A DNA stretch of 64,000 nucleotides from Marinobacter arenosus (lineage in GTDB: Bacteria; Pseudomonadota; Gammaproteobacteria; Pseudomonadales; Oleiphilaceae): contig NZ_JAHVAO010000001.1 in assembly GCF_019264345.1 (NCBI RefSeq), forward strand, positions 1,550,001 through 1,614,000, written 5' to 3'. The position numbers and the translations under genes are program-made. Position 1 is the first letter of the stretch. The number at the start of each line of letters is the position of its first letter. Under the pieces are notes generated by a model that saw only the letters and a program-made list of their open reading frames with translations, did no database searches and was not told the origin of the DNA. Below, one piece after another: positions 9,067 through 18,337 of this stretch.

Positions 9067-10416
9067 ATGCGCAATGCCGACCTCGTGGCCCGCGGCCTCA
9101 AGTCCGTGTGGCACCCCTGCACCCAGATGAAAGACCACGAAACGCTGCCCCTGGTCCCCATCAAACGGGGCGAGGGCGTCTGGCTGGAAGATTTCGAGAG
9201 CAACCGGTACATCGATGCCGTCAGCTCCTGGTGGGTCAACCTGTTCGGCCATGCCAACCCGCGAATCAACGCGGCCATACAGGAACAGATCAGCCAACTG
9301 GAACACGTCATCCTGGCGGGATTCACCCATGAGCCGGTGGTGAATCTGTCCGAGCGCCTGATTGAAGTCACTCCGGAAGGCCTGAACAAGTGCTTCTACG
9401 CCGACAACGGCTCCTCGGCGATTGAAGCCGCACTCAAGATGAGCTTCCACTACTGGAAGAACCACGGGCGGCCCGGCAAAAAGAACTTCGTGAACCTCAG
9501 CAACAGTTATCACGGGGAAACCCTCGGGGCGTTGGCCCTGGGCGACGTGGCGCTGTACAAGGACACCTACCAGCCCCTGCTGATGGAAGTCCTGACGGCG
9601 CCCTCCCCCGACGCGTTCAACAAAGAGGCGGGCGAGACCGACGAGGCCTTCGCACTGCGCCAGTTCGAAGCCATGGAAAAGCTGCTCGCCGAGAAGCACG
9701 ACGAAATCTGCGCCGTGGTGGTTGAACCGCTGATCCAGTGTGCCGGCGGCATGCGCATGCACCACCCGATCTACCACACCAAACTGCGCGAAGCCTGCGA
9801 TCGCTACGGCGTACACCTGATTGCCGACGAGATAGCCGTCGGCTTTGGCCGCACCGGCACCCTGTTCGCGTGTGAACAGTCCGGCATCACCCCGGACTTC
9901 ATGTGCCTGTCCAAGGGCCTGACCGCAGGCTACCTGCCGCTGTCCGTGGTCCTGACCACCGACAACGTCTACAACGCGTTCTACGACGACTACGAGACCC
10001 TGAAAGCCTTCCTGCATTCCCACAGCTACACGGGCAACCCCATCGGCTGTGCCGTGGCACTGGCGACGCTGGACATCTTCCGGGACGACAACGTCATTGA
10101 GAACAATCGGCAGCTCTCCGCCTGCATGGCGGATTCCGTGGCACACCTGGCCGATCACCCCAATGTCGGCGACATCCGACAGCACGGCATGACCCTGGCG
10201 GTGGAGATGGTCAAGGACAAGGCCTCCAAAACGCCCTTCCCCTGGCAGGAACGCCGCGGCATTCGGGTGTACCAGCACTCGTTGACGCGTCAGGCCTTGC
10301 TTCGCCCCCTGGGTAATGTGGTTTACTTCATGCCGCCTTACGTCATCACCGAAGACCAGATCCGTCATCTGGCACAGGTCGCGACCGAGGGCATCGAGAT
10401 TGCCGTTCGGGACTGA
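9067..10416 (+). CDS. bioA: Adenosylmethionine-8-amino-7-oxononanoate aminotransferase
   Basis: PLP enzyme of biotin synthesis that moves the amino group of SAM onto KAPA to give DAPA. The 449-aa product begins with HPCTQMKDHETLP, typical of BioA, and has the SSWWVNLFGH motif and the PLP lysine K283 in CLSKGLTAGYLPLS. GGAG precedes the ATG at 9067. The other bio genes are not nearby. It is one of very few enzymes that use SAM as an amino donor, which fits the SAM-rich neighbourhood. It lies 15 nt before rsmE. Confidence 0.96.
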   Translation: MRNADLVARGLKSVWHPCTQMKDHETLPLVPIKRGEGVWLEDFESNRYIDAVSSWWVNLFGHANPRINAAIQEQISQLEHVILAGFTHEPVVNLSERLIEVTPEGLNKCFYADNGSSAIEAALKMSFHYWKNHGRPGKKNFVNLSNSYHGETLGALALGDVALYKDTYQPLLMEVLTAPSPDAFNKEAGETDEAFALRQFEAMEKLLAEKHDEICAVVVEPLIQCAGGMRMHHPIYHTKLREACDRYGVHLIADEIAVGFGRTGTLFACEQSGITPDFMCLSKGLTAGYLPLSVVLTTDNVYNAFYDDYETLKAFLHSHSYTGNPIGCAVALATLDIFRDDNVIENNRQLSACMADSVAHLADHPNVGDIRQHGMTLAVEMVKDKASKTPFPWQERRGIRVYQHSLTRQALLRPLGNVVYFMPPYVITEDQIRHLAQVATEGIEIAVRD

Positions 10417-10431
10417 CCAGGGTACACAGGC

Positions 10432-11172
10432 ATGCGCATCCCCAGAATCTATACCGACTCGCCGCTGAACAGCGGCGCCACTGCCGAGCTGGACGACAAC
10501 GCCGCCCAGCACGTCGGGCGGGTGCTGCGCATGCAGCCGGGACAGGAACTGAGCCTGTTCAACGGCGACGGCCAGGACTACCCCGCCACTATCACCGCCG
10601 CCGGCAAGAAGCATGTGGAAGTGCTGGTGGGACAGCCGGAGCCCAACACCACCGAATCACCACTGGAAATTGTCCTTGGCCAGACCCTGTCCAAGGGGGA
10701 TCGCATGGACTATGCCGTTCAGAAAGCGGTGGAGATGGGCGTCACCCGCATTGTGCCTCTCACCACCGAGCGGTGCGATGTGAAGCTCAAAGGGGACCGG
10801 GAAGACAAACGCCTGCGACACTGGCAGTCGGTGGCCGTCAGTGCCGCCGAACAGTGCGGCCGGGCCAGGGTTCCTGACATCCTGCCCGTGATGACCGTGC
10901 CGCAATGGCTGGAACACAGCCGTGACTGCGACATCCGGCTGGTGCTCCATCACCGCACGGAACAGTCCCTCACCACCATGGCAAAGCCCGGCCGCATCGC
11001 CCTGATGATTGGTCCGGAGGGCGGCCTGACCGCAGACGAAATTGCCCTGGCCGAGAATGACGGCTTCCTGCCCGTGGCACTCGGACCTCGCGTGCTCAGG
11101 ACCGAAACCGCTCCGGTAGCGGCCATGGCCCTGTGCCAGTGGCTGTGGGGAGATCTGGGCGAATCGGCCTAG
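10432..11172 (+). CDS. rsmE: 16S rRNA m3U1498 methyltransferase
   Basis: SPOUT-class, trefoil-knotted SAM-dependent enzyme that methylates U1498 of 16S rRNA. The 246-aa protein has an N-terminal PUA-like domain (HVGRVLRMQPGQ) and the C-terminal knot with IGPEGGLTADEI and LGPRVLRTETA, the two diagnostic loops. It follows bioA by 15 nt, probably in one transcript. Confidence 0.96.
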   Translation: MRIPRIYTDSPLNSGATAELDDNAAQHVGRVLRMQPGQELSLFNGDGQDYPATITAAGKKHVEVLVGQPEPNTTESPLEIVLGQTLSKGDRMDYAVQKAVEMGVTRIVPLTTERCDVKLKGDREDKRLRHWQSVAVSAAEQCGRARVPDILPVMTVPQWLEHSRDCDIRLVLHHRTEQSLTTMAKPGRIALMIGPEGGLTADEIALAENDGFLPVALGPRVLRTETAPVAAMALCQWLWGDLGESA

Positions 11173-11287
11173 CGGCCGTAACGCCGTCTCAGACTGGCAC
11201 CCAAGTCATTGACAGTACACACCTCTACCAACATGATCCCTGACTGCATGACTAATGAGAGCAGCTGCCTGAGCCTGGGCAACGCTG

Positions 11288-11381
11288 TGGGAAAGCCTCT
11301 CCAAAACTGTGCGGAGCCAGGGATGGCGTAGCTCAAGCGCCACATGGGCGCGCGTGAGCGGGTTTTGGAGAGGCTTTCCCA
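11288..11381. repeat. Long perfect inverted repeat (REP-like element)
   Basis: The arms 11289-11307 and 11362-11380 are perfect 19-bp reverse complements (left arm GGGAAAGCCTCTCCAAAAC), extendable by one T-A pair, around a 54-nt GC-rich loop. No T-run follows. It lies between rsmE and the DUF445 gene. It looks like a dispersed palindromic element or large RNA hairpin rather than a terminator. Whether further copies exist cannot be judged from one window. Confidence 0.75.
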
Positions 11382-11430
11382 TAGGGTTGCATGCTCCACA
11401 GCAACAACAACGGATACTGGCGAGTCGCGG

Positions 11431-12660
11431 ATGACAAACGTTTTCACCACACCTGAATTCTGGCAGTACCTCAGCATTCCCGTCATTGCTGCCCTGATTG
11501 GCTGGACCACCAACTGGCTCGCCATCAAGATGACCTTCTACCCACTGGAATTCGTCGGGAAGCCACCCCTGTTGGGCTGGCAGGGCATCATCCCGTCCAA
11601 GGCCCGGAAAATGGCCGCGATCAGCGTGGACGCCACCATTTCCAAGATCGGCACCGTGCGGGAGATCTTCCAGCAGATCGACCCCAAGGTTCTCGCCACC
11701 CACATCGTTCATTCCGTTGACCCCCGCATCGAAGAGTATGTGGATGAAATGATGCTGAGGGAATACCCGACCTTCTGGGAGAACCTGCCCTCCTCCGCCC
11801 GCAACATGGTCTATGACCGTGTTCGAAAATCCACCCCGCAACTGGTGGACAACCTGGTCGAGGATGTCTCCACGAACATTGAGGACCTGCTCGACATCAA
11901 GGGCATGGTGATCGAGCGGCTGGCCAGCGACAAACAACTGCTCAACCGCATTTTCCTCGAATGTGGCCAGGTTGAGTTCCGTTTTATCGTCAATTCCGGG
12001 CTGTATTTCGGCTTCCTGTTCGGCCTGATCCAGATGGCTGTCTGGTACTACTACCAGAGCTGGTGGGTCTTGCCGTTCTTCGGCCTGCTGGTGGGCTGGG
12101 CCACCAACTGGATCGCCCTGAACGTCATCTTCCGCCCACTGCACGCCAAGAAGGTCGGGCCGTTCCGTATCCAGGGGCTGTTCCTGAAACGCCAGCCCGC
12201 GGTTGCCGAATCCTTCTGCCACATCGTTACCCACGAAATCCTTACCGTGGGCAACATCATCAACGCGATTCTCGACGGCCCGAAAGGGGAGCGGGCCCGC
12301 AACATGGTGAAAAAGCACATCAAACCCCTGGTGGACGAAACCGCCGGCATGGGTAAGGCACTCACCCAGATGGCCTTCGGCCCCACCGGGTTTGCCACCC
12401 TGAAGCAACAGGTAGGCGAAAAAGCGATCGAAATTTCACAGACCTCCTTCAACAATCCGGTCTTTGAAAAGGATCGGGCCCGGGCCGTCGAATCCATCAT
12501 GGTGGAACGAATGATCGCCCTATCGTCCGAGGAGTTTCAGGATCTGCTCCGGCCCTGCTTCCAGGAAGACGAGATCAAACTGATTCTGGTTGGCGCCTTC
12601 CTGGGCATGGCCGCAGGTATCTGCCAGTTGGTGTTCGTGTTTGGCCAGACCGTGATGTAG
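11431..12660 (+). CDS. DUF445 family membrane protein
   Basis: 409-aa protein of the poorly understood DUF445 family (YheB-like). Hydrophobic segments occur at the N-terminus (PVIAALIGWTTNWLAIKMTF), in the middle (GLYFGFLFGLIQ and PFFGLLVGWATNWIAL) and at the C-terminus. The GW(T/A)TNW motif appears twice, as is typical of the family, and the long segments between are hydrophilic. The ATG at 11431 is chosen; a longer frame from 11344 would read through the right arm of the inverted repeat and has no family similarity. The ribosome site is weak (GCGAG). Role unknown. Confidence 0.85.
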   Translation: MTNVFTTPEFWQYLSIPVIAALIGWTTNWLAIKMTFYPLEFVGKPPLLGWQGIIPSKARKMAAISVDATISKIGTVREIFQQIDPKVLATHIVHSVDPRIEEYVDEMMLREYPTFWENLPSSARNMVYDRVRKSTPQLVDNLVEDVSTNIEDLLDIKGMVIERLASDKQLLNRIFLECGQVEFRFIVNSGLYFGFLFGLIQMAVWYYYQSWWVLPFFGLLVGWATNWIALNVIFRPLHAKKVGPFRIQGLFLKRQPAVAESFCHIVTHEILTVGNIINAILDGPKGERARNMVKKHIKPLVDETAGMGKALTQMAFGPTGFATLKQQVGEKAIEISQTSFNNPVFEKDRARAVESIMVERMIALSSEEFQDLLRPCFQEDEIKLILVGAFLGMAAGICQLVFVFGQTVM

Positions 12661-12770
12661 CCCATAGCCTTAATCAATCAGTTGTTTTCTGTGCAACCCA
12701 TGGACCGCGAACTATACTGCCCGGACAAGGATGCGTACTTTTTGACGACTGATCGACCCGGAGGCAATGG

Positions 12771-13817
12771 ATGCCAGGTTTTCTGTCCTGGATTTCAGGT
12801 TTTTTCTCGACTTCGCAACCGACGTCGTTGGCACCAGAGCCACGACTGTTGAATCCGGCCCAGGACCAATCTACCGACGACGACCCGGAAACCGGCCCCC
12901 TGCTGGCCCGCCAACTGGAAGATCACCTGTTCTGCTGGTTACTGGATGTTGCGCCGTCCGAACTGGACGGCGACCTGTCGTATGCCGCCGATGCCATTGC
13001 CGAACTTCAGCAGCGCCTGGGTGACGGCCAGTTGGAGGAGCTGCCACGTCAGCCCCTGAGCCTGCCCATGCTGATGCGGGCACTGTCCGACGAATCCACC
13101 GACCGCCAACGCCTGACCGACATCATACTTGGCGACCCGTCCCTGACCGACCAGCTTCTGCAGATGGCCAACAGCCCCTATTTCCGGCCCGGGGACCACG
13201 CCATTGATTCGGTCGACCAGGCCGTCTTCCTGCTCGGGCTGGATGGCATTCGAAACGTGGTTTCCGCCGCCGTGATGCGACCCATGATGGCCGCCCGCAA
13301 TAGCCGGGAAGCGCTTTTCGCCCAGCGGGTCTGGCGCTGGGGCCTGACCTGTGCCCGCGCCTCCGAACTCACGGCACGGGCACAGAGCGCCGATTCGAGT
13401 GCACATTTCATGGCAGGACTCCTGCCGGCGCTGGCCTACATCACTATTCGCAGGGAGTTGCACCGGATCTGCCGGGCGCGCCTGATCCGCGATCCGGACC
13501 CGGCGCTGATCCGATATTCACTGGTCCGCCATCAGTGGGCAACCAGCCAACTGCTGGCCAATGAGTGGCATCTACCGCCCCAGTTCAATGCGCTGCTGCT
13601 TGGCGCAGAGCGGCCGGCACCGCGGCAGGCACAGACACCGCTGAACGATGGCATGATCCTGGGAACCCGGGAGGTGCTTCGGCACGCCAATCAGCGCAAC
13701 CTTGCCGAGGAGCATCTTCCCAAGGTACTCAAGCTCGCACCGGAGCAGATCGGTCCGGTGCGGCAATCACTGAACACCATGCTGCAGGAGGGAGGGCGCT
13801 CAACCTCCCGGGTGTGA
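12771..13817 (+). CDS. HDOD domain protein
   Basis: 348-aa cytoplasmic protein. Residues 1-60 look disordered. From about residue 90 the HDOD domain follows (MRALSDES, then DPSLTDQLLQMANSPYF and QAVFLLGLDGIRNVV), the catalytically inactive HD relative found in signalling proteins. No output domain such as GGDEF or EAL is attached. A GGAGG site lies 6 nt before the ATG. The 3' end overlaps the convergent yihY gene by 18 nt. It probably works in stress or c-di-GMP signalling, but no partner can be named. Confidence 0.85.
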   Translation: MPGFLSWISGFFSTSQPTSLAPEPRLLNPAQDQSTDDDPETGPLLARQLEDHLFCWLLDVAPSELDGDLSYAADAIAELQQRLGDGQLEELPRQPLSLPMLMRALSDESTDRQRLTDIILGDPSLTDQLLQMANSPYFRPGDHAIDSVDQAVFLLGLDGIRNVVSAAVMRPMMAARNSREALFAQRVWRWGLTCARASELTARAQSADSSAHFMAGLLPALAYITIRRELHRICRARLIRDPDPALIRYSLVRHQWATSQLLANEWHLPPQFNALLLGAERPAPRQAQTPLNDGMILGTREVLRHANQRNLAEEHLPKVLKLAPEQIGPVRQSLNTMLQEGGRSTSRV

Positions 13818-15161
13818 GACAGCCTCCCGCTCGGCTTCCTCGATGGTCTCTTCCACGGATTTGCCGGATTTGATCAGTTCCAGAAACGACATTGAAAGCC
13901 GCTCCTCCGTCCCGTGCAGAAGATCAAACGGCAGGTACACAGGCAATCGATCCACTACCCGGTCTTCATCGCGGCGCACCACCTTCAGGACGTCAGCAAT
14001 GGTGATGCCGTCGAGGCTTCGGCCCGGGACCAGTTGATCCCCCTGCCGGCCCGCCAAGGACAGCAGCCCGGCGCGAATGAGTTTGTCGCTCACCCCGCGG
14101 GTCACCTCACCCGGCACACGCAACTGATGCTCAAGCAGTTCCTGTTGAGGCGCCCTCTCACCGTCACTGAAGGGTTTGGCCACCATCCACATCAACGCCA
14201 GGGCCACTTTCTCCTGAAGCTCCGGCGCCAGTTGGACCTCCCGCCGCTTGGCGACTGCTCCCGGGTTCTGCAGGTAGAAGGCGAGGCTGGCACCAAGCAG
14301 CAGGATCATCCAGTTCAGGTACGTCCAGATCAGCAGAATGATCCCGATGGCAAAGCTTGAGTAAATAGCCGCGTATTTGGCGGAGCCGGCCACAAACGAG
14401 GCAAACAGCATCCCGCCCGCCTGCCAGGAAACGCCCGCCACCAAACCGCCAATAAAGGCATAGCGCAGTTTCACGCGGGTGTTGGGCATGAAGATGTAAA
14501 CAAAGGTGAAAGCGCCCACCACCAGAAAGAAGGGGGTGAATCGGCTAACCGCCAGAATGAGTGAGCCAAACGGCTCTATCTCCATCAGAAACTGGACGTA
14601 GGTCGAGGAGAAGATGGTGGCACTGACGCCAATGGCCGACACCATCAGCAAGGGGCCCACCATGATCACACTGAGGTAGTTGCTGAAGCGTTGGGCCATG
14701 GAGCGCATGTCTGGCACCCGCCAGATCATGTTGAAGGAGCGTTCGATCTTCTGGAGCAGGGAGATAACCGTGTACACCAGCAGTGCCAGGCCAACCGAGC
14801 CAAGCACCCCGACTTTCATGTTGTCGACAAAGCCCAGTATTTTCTCCGCCAGTTCGATGCCTTCGGGGCCCATCGGCTCGAAGAATGTAAACAGGAAGGG
14901 TTCAATGCGCTGGTGTACGCCCAGCGCCTTCAGCACCGAGAAACTCAGGGCGAGCAGGGGCACAATGCTGAGCAGCGTGGTGTAGACCAGGCTCATGGCG
15001 TGCAGGGTGAGTTGTCCGCTCACAACGTCGCGGACCAGGGCATACGCCGAGCGAGCCGCCTTGTAGAGCCAGGTCCAGGGCCAGCTTTGTGGCGGATTGG
15101 GGTTCGCCAGGATCCAGTCCTCCGCGGACTGGAGTCGTTCTTTGAATTGGAAGGAAGCCAC
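13800..15161 (-). CDS. yihY: YihY/BrkB family inner-membrane protein
   Basis: 453-aa inner-membrane protein. The N-terminal 290 residues hold about six hydrophobic segments, with LVYTTLLSIVPLLALSFSVL and LLVYTVISLLQKIERSFNMIW as YihY family marks. The last 150 residues are soluble and resemble a winged-helix-like tail seen in longer YihY proteins. These proteins were once mislabelled ribonuclease BN; the function is not settled. It is convergent with the HDOD gene and divergent from the FadL gene. Confidence 0.9.
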   Translation of the reverse strand: MASFQFKERLQSAEDWILANPNPPQSWPWTWLYKAARSAYALVRDVVSGQLTLHAMSLVYTTLLSIVPLLALSFSVLKALGVHQRIEPFLFTFFEPMGPEGIELAEKILGFVDNMKVGVLGSVGLALLVYTVISLLQKIERSFNMIWRVPDMRSMAQRFSNYLSVIMVGPLLMVSAIGVSATIFSSTYVQFLMEIEPFGSLILAVSRFTPFFLVVGAFTFVYIFMPNTRVKLRYAFIGGLVAGVSWQAGGMLFASFVAGSAKYAAIYSSFAIGIILLIWTYLNWMILLLGASLAFYLQNPGAVAKRREVQLAPELQEKVALALMWMVAKPFSDGERAPQQELLEHQLRVPGEVTRGVSDKLIRAGLLSLAGRQGDQLVPGRSLDGITIADVLKVVRRDEDRVVDRLPVYLPFDLLHGTEERLSMSFLELIKSGKSVEETIEEAEREAVSHPGG

Positions 15162-15197
15162 TCAACACCCTGCTTTAAGAAAGTTTTGTACAAGTTA

Positions 15198-15213
15198 TCA
15201 GGTAGATACCTGA
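15198..15213. promoter_or_regulatory. 16-bp palindrome, possible operator between yihY and fadL
   Basis: TCAGGTAGATACCTGA consists of perfect 7-bp arms with a 2-bp centre, 37 bp upstream of yihY and 150 bp upstream of fadL, in the AT-rich divergent promoter region. It does not look like a PsrA or FadR box. The cognate factor is unknown. Confidence 0.45.
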
Positions 15214-15320
15214 CACAACAGAGTATGGCCAATTCCGGCTCTTTTGCGAGCTCTAAACATCAAAACTATAACCATATCGATTTTAATCACTTCAATTTAT
15301 AAAAAATCTCCTGTAGAAAG

Positions 15321-15340
15321 ACCGTCGTACATGTGACGGT
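15321..15340. promoter_or_regulatory. Inverted repeat before fadL
   Basis: ACCGTC (15321-15326) and GACGGT (15335-15340) flank GTACATGT. The element ends 23 nt before the fadL ATG and could be an operator or a 5'-leader hairpin close to the ribosome site. Confidence 0.4.
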
Positions 15341-15363
15341 ATTTTATGAACAGGTGTTCACTT

Positions 15364-16611
15364 ATGCGCTCTAGACTGGCAATAGCCGCGACTCTGGTCC
15401 TTATCCCCGCATCCGCGTTCGCGACCAACGGTTATTTCAGCCATGGATACGGCACCATCAACAAAGGCATGGCCGGCGCCGGAAGCGCCCTGTCCCAGGA
15501 CAGTATCGCCGCCGCCACCAACCCGGCTGGCATGGCATTCATTGGTAATCGAATGGACGGTGGCATCGAGGTGTTCTCGCCAAAGCGAGAGTACTCGGTG
15601 GACGGCACCCCAAACCAGAACGATATGTTCCCCCTGGTGCCGGGCACCTATGAAAGCAGCCGCGATGCGTTCGCGATCCCCCATTTCGGTTTCAACCGGA
15701 CGTTGTCAGAGAACACGGCGTTTGGTGTCTCCGTGTTTGCCAACGGCGGCATGAACACGGACTATCCCGGCGCCAACGGCGGTCCCTTCTATGGTGGCCG
15801 TACTGGTGTGAACCTGGAGCAACTGTTTATTGCCCCAACCTGGTCCTGGGAGTTTTCCGACAACCAGGCCATTGGCATTTCGCCGGTCTTCGCCTATCAA
15901 CGCTTCGAGGCGGAAGGCCTCCAGGGCTTCGCCGCCTTTTCGTCCGACGGCAGTGCCGTATCGAACCGGGGCCACGACGATGCCTGGGGTTACGGCTACC
16001 AGATCGGCTGGCAGGGCGAGATCACCGATAGCCTACGGGGTGGCGTAAGCTGGCGAAACATCCTGAAGATGGACGAGTTCGACAAGTACCGTGGACTCTT
16101 CGCCGGACAGGGCGACTTCGACATTCCACAGATGTTCAACGCAGGTCTTGCCTGGTCCGGCATCCAGGATCACTGGTTCCTACTGGACATACAGCATATC
16201 CGCTACAGCGAGATCGACAGCGTGGGCAACCCGCTGCTGCCCAACCTGATGACGGCGCCCCTGGGTGCGGACGAGGGTGCCGGGTTCGGCTGGGATGACA
16301 TGACCGTCGTCAAGCTGGGCTGGCAATGGCAACAGACCCGGAGCCACGCCTGGCGCGCCGGCGTCAGCTACGGCGAAAATCCGGTCTCCGATGAGGATGT
16401 GCTTCTGAACATCCTCGCGCCGGGTATTCAGGAATGGCACTTCACCGGCGGCTTTACCCACCATTTCAGCAACAACCTGGAAGTGTCCGGCATGGCCTTT
16501 TACTCACCCCGAAAAGAAGTGACGGGGCCCAACCCACTGGCGGCCGACCAGACGATCACCCTGGCAATGTACCAGGTGGGCGCGTCTGCCAGCGTAGGCT
16601 GGTCGTTCTGA
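15364..16611 (+). CDS. fadL: FadL/OmpP1-type outer membrane transporter
   Basis: Outer-membrane beta-barrel for hydrophobic substrates such as long-chain fatty acids or hydrocarbons. The 415-aa precursor has a signal peptide ending AFA-T and the family's mature N-terminus TNGYFSHGYGTINKGMAGAGSA with DSIAAATNPAGM. That segment forms the plug/hatch region. The protein ends in aromatic WSF, a normal barrel terminus. The ATG at 15364 has AGGTG 7 nt upstream; the earlier one at 15346 has none. It fits an oil- or lipid-using marine lifestyle, in line with the wax ester synthase in this window. Two palindromes lie upstream. Confidence 0.92.
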   Translation: MRSRLAIAATLVLIPASAFATNGYFSHGYGTINKGMAGAGSALSQDSIAAATNPAGMAFIGNRMDGGIEVFSPKREYSVDGTPNQNDMFPLVPGTYESSRDAFAIPHFGFNRTLSENTAFGVSVFANGGMNTDYPGANGGPFYGGRTGVNLEQLFIAPTWSWEFSDNQAIGISPVFAYQRFEAEGLQGFAAFSSDGSAVSNRGHDDAWGYGYQIGWQGEITDSLRGGVSWRNILKMDEFDKYRGLFAGQGDFDIPQMFNAGLAWSGIQDHWFLLDIQHIRYSEIDSVGNPLLPNLMTAPLGADEGAGFGWDDMTVVKLGWQWQQTRSHAWRAGVSYGENPVSDEDVLLNILAPGIQEWHFTGGFTHHFSNNLEVSGMAFYSPRKEVTGPNPLAADQTITLAMYQVGASASVGWSF

Positions 16612-16630
16612 GCCCCGCCTGATCGCTGAC

Positions 16631-16658
16631 AAAGCCCCGGCCACCCACCGGGGCTTTT
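16631..16658. terminator. Bidirectional terminator after fadL
   Basis: AAAGCCCCGG and CCGGGGCTTTT form a 10-bp stem with a 7-nt loop (CCACCCA), followed by a T-rich tract, between the convergent fadL and dehydrogenase genes. Confidence 0.9.
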
Positions 16659-16672
16659 CTTTGCAGGGTTAC

Positions 16673-17608
16673 TCAGCTGACCGATGCGAGGTTTCGCGCA
16701 GTAATGTCGACAATGCGCTGCCTGGCTTCGCGACTCGCCCAGGCCGAGTGTGGTGTGATGATCAGGTTCGGAATATCCGCCGCCAGCAACGGATTGCCAT
16801 GACGGGGCGGTTCCTCGGTCAGCACGTCGAATCCCGCACCGCCGATCTCTCCGGCACGAAGCGCATCGGCCAGCGCCTGCTCGTCCACCAGCCCGCCACG
16901 GCTGGTGTTGATCAGCAGGGCATCGTTTTTCATCAGTTTCAGTTCCCGTTCCCCGATCAGGTTCCGGGTGTCGTCGGTGAGCAGGCAGTGCAGTGATACC
17001 ACATCGGCAGTCTGCAGAAACTCGTCCATGGGCAGTCTCGGGTAGCCATCCACCTCCCCGGCCGATTGTCCGGGACGCGCCCCAAGCACCACCTTCATGC
17101 CAAAGGCCTCGGCACGTTCGATCACCCCCTGGCCTAGATCGCCATAGCCAACCACACCCAGCGTACGACCTTCCAGTTCCAGGATCGGGTGGTCCATCAG
17201 GCAGAACATGTCACTCTTTGCCCAGCGACCGGCCCGAACGTCCCGATCATAATCCAGCAACCGGGTGGCCAGTGCGAGGATCAGCGCCATGGTGTGCTGG
17301 GCGACGGTGGACCGGCCGTAGTTGGTGACATTGAGCACCCGGATACCGTGTTCTTTTGCCCCGGCCTGATCAATGTTGTTCACCCCGGTTGCCACCACGG
17401 CAATGGTATTGAGGTCGGGACAGGCTTCGAAATGCTCCCGGGTCAGGACCACCTTGTTGACGATCACCGTATCAAAGCCACGGATGCGCTCGACCACCTC
17501 ACCCGGCGCCGTTTTGCCATGTTTCACCAGGTCGCCGGTGATACGTTCGATCGGGGCCAGGTCAACGTCATCGCCCAACGTGTTGGCATCAAGGAATACG
17601 GCTTTCAT
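16673..17608 (-). CDS. D-2-hydroxyacid dehydrogenase (glycerate dehydrogenase-like)
   Basis: NAD(P)-dependent oxidoreductase of 311 aa. The dinucleotide-binding motif VVGYGDLGQG lies in the middle. The catalytic triad is visible as Arg in NTSRGG, Glu in TEEPP and His in TPHSAWAS. The order and spacing resemble HprA-type glycerate/hydroxypyruvate reductases. The exact substrate is not certain. The start MKAVFLDANTL (17608) has AGGAGA upstream. It is divergent from tpm with a 75-nt gap. Confidence 0.9.
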   Translation of the reverse strand: MKAVFLDANTLGDDVDLAPIERITGDLVKHGKTAPGEVVERIRGFDTVIVNKVVLTREHFEACPDLNTIAVVATGVNNIDQAGAKEHGIRVLNVTNYGRSTVAQHTMALILALATRLLDYDRDVRAGRWAKSDMFCLMDHPILELEGRTLGVVGYGDLGQGVIERAEAFGMKVVLGARPGQSAGEVDGYPRLPMDEFLQTADVVSLHCLLTDDTRNLIGERELKLMKNDALLINTSRGGLVDEQALADALRAGEIGGAGFDVLTEEPPRHGNPLLAADIPNLIITPHSAWASREARQRIVDITARNLASVS

Positions 17609-17683
17609 ACTTTTCTCCTGAATCAAGACAGGCAAAGATTAGGGTAGACTGAACCAAACGTCCAAATCAGGGAGTGCAAAACC

Positions 17684-18337
17684 ATGGAACATCAGTTCTG
17701 GCACGAACGCTGGGCCAAGAAGGAAATCGGCTTTCACGAGGGTACGGTCAACCAATATCTCTATGATCACTGGCCGGAACTGGCGGGCAAAGCCACCAGC
17801 GCTGTCTTCGTTCCTCTTTGCGGCAAGGCCCACGACATGTGGTGGCTGCACGACCGGGGCCATCCGGTCATCGGCGTTGAACTCAGTGACGTTGCCTGCA
17901 AGGACTTCTTCGAGGAGGGCGGCGAAAAGGCCAACGTGCATCCCGGCGAACCCTTCACCACCTTCAAACACGACGATCTTGAGCTTTGGTGCGGTGACTT
18001 CTTTCAGCTGGTGCCGGACGACCTGAAACACATTCGCCTGGTCTACGACCGGGCCGCATTGATCGCCCTGCCCCCGCACATGCGCAAAGGCTACGTGGAA
18101 CACCTGACGGCGATCATTCCGGACGGCACCCGGATCCTGCTGATCACGCTCGACTACGACACCGAGATCAAAGGTCCCCCGTTCAACGTCAGCGACGACG
18201 AAGTCCGGGAACTCTATGGCGCCGACTACGACATCGAGCACATCCTTACCAACACCCTGGCCAAGGACCACCCCTTCACCAAACGCAAAGGCCTGGCCGG
18301 CGCGACAGAAAGCGTATTCCGCCTCACCAAGCGTTAA
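17684..18337 (+). CDS. tpm: Thiopurine S-methyltransferase
   Basis: 217-aa SAM-dependent methyltransferase. The N-terminus MEHQFWHERWAKKEIGFHEG and the PLCGKAHDMWWL SAM-binding motif are diagnostic of bacterial TPMT. In bacteria it methylates thiopurines and can detoxify selenium and tellurium oxyanions. A GGGAG site lies upstream. It is the last of the SAM-using enzymes clustered after metK. A long inverted repeat follows within 50 nt. Confidence 0.95.
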   Translation: MEHQFWHERWAKKEIGFHEGTVNQYLYDHWPELAGKATSAVFVPLCGKAHDMWWLHDRGHPVIGVELSDVACKDFFEEGGEKANVHPGEPFTTFKHDDLELWCGDFFQLVPDDLKHIRLVYDRAALIALPPHMRKGYVEHLTAIIPDGTRILLITLDYDTEIKGPPFNVSDDEVRELYGADYDIEHILTNTLAKDHPFTKRKGLAGATESVFRLTKR

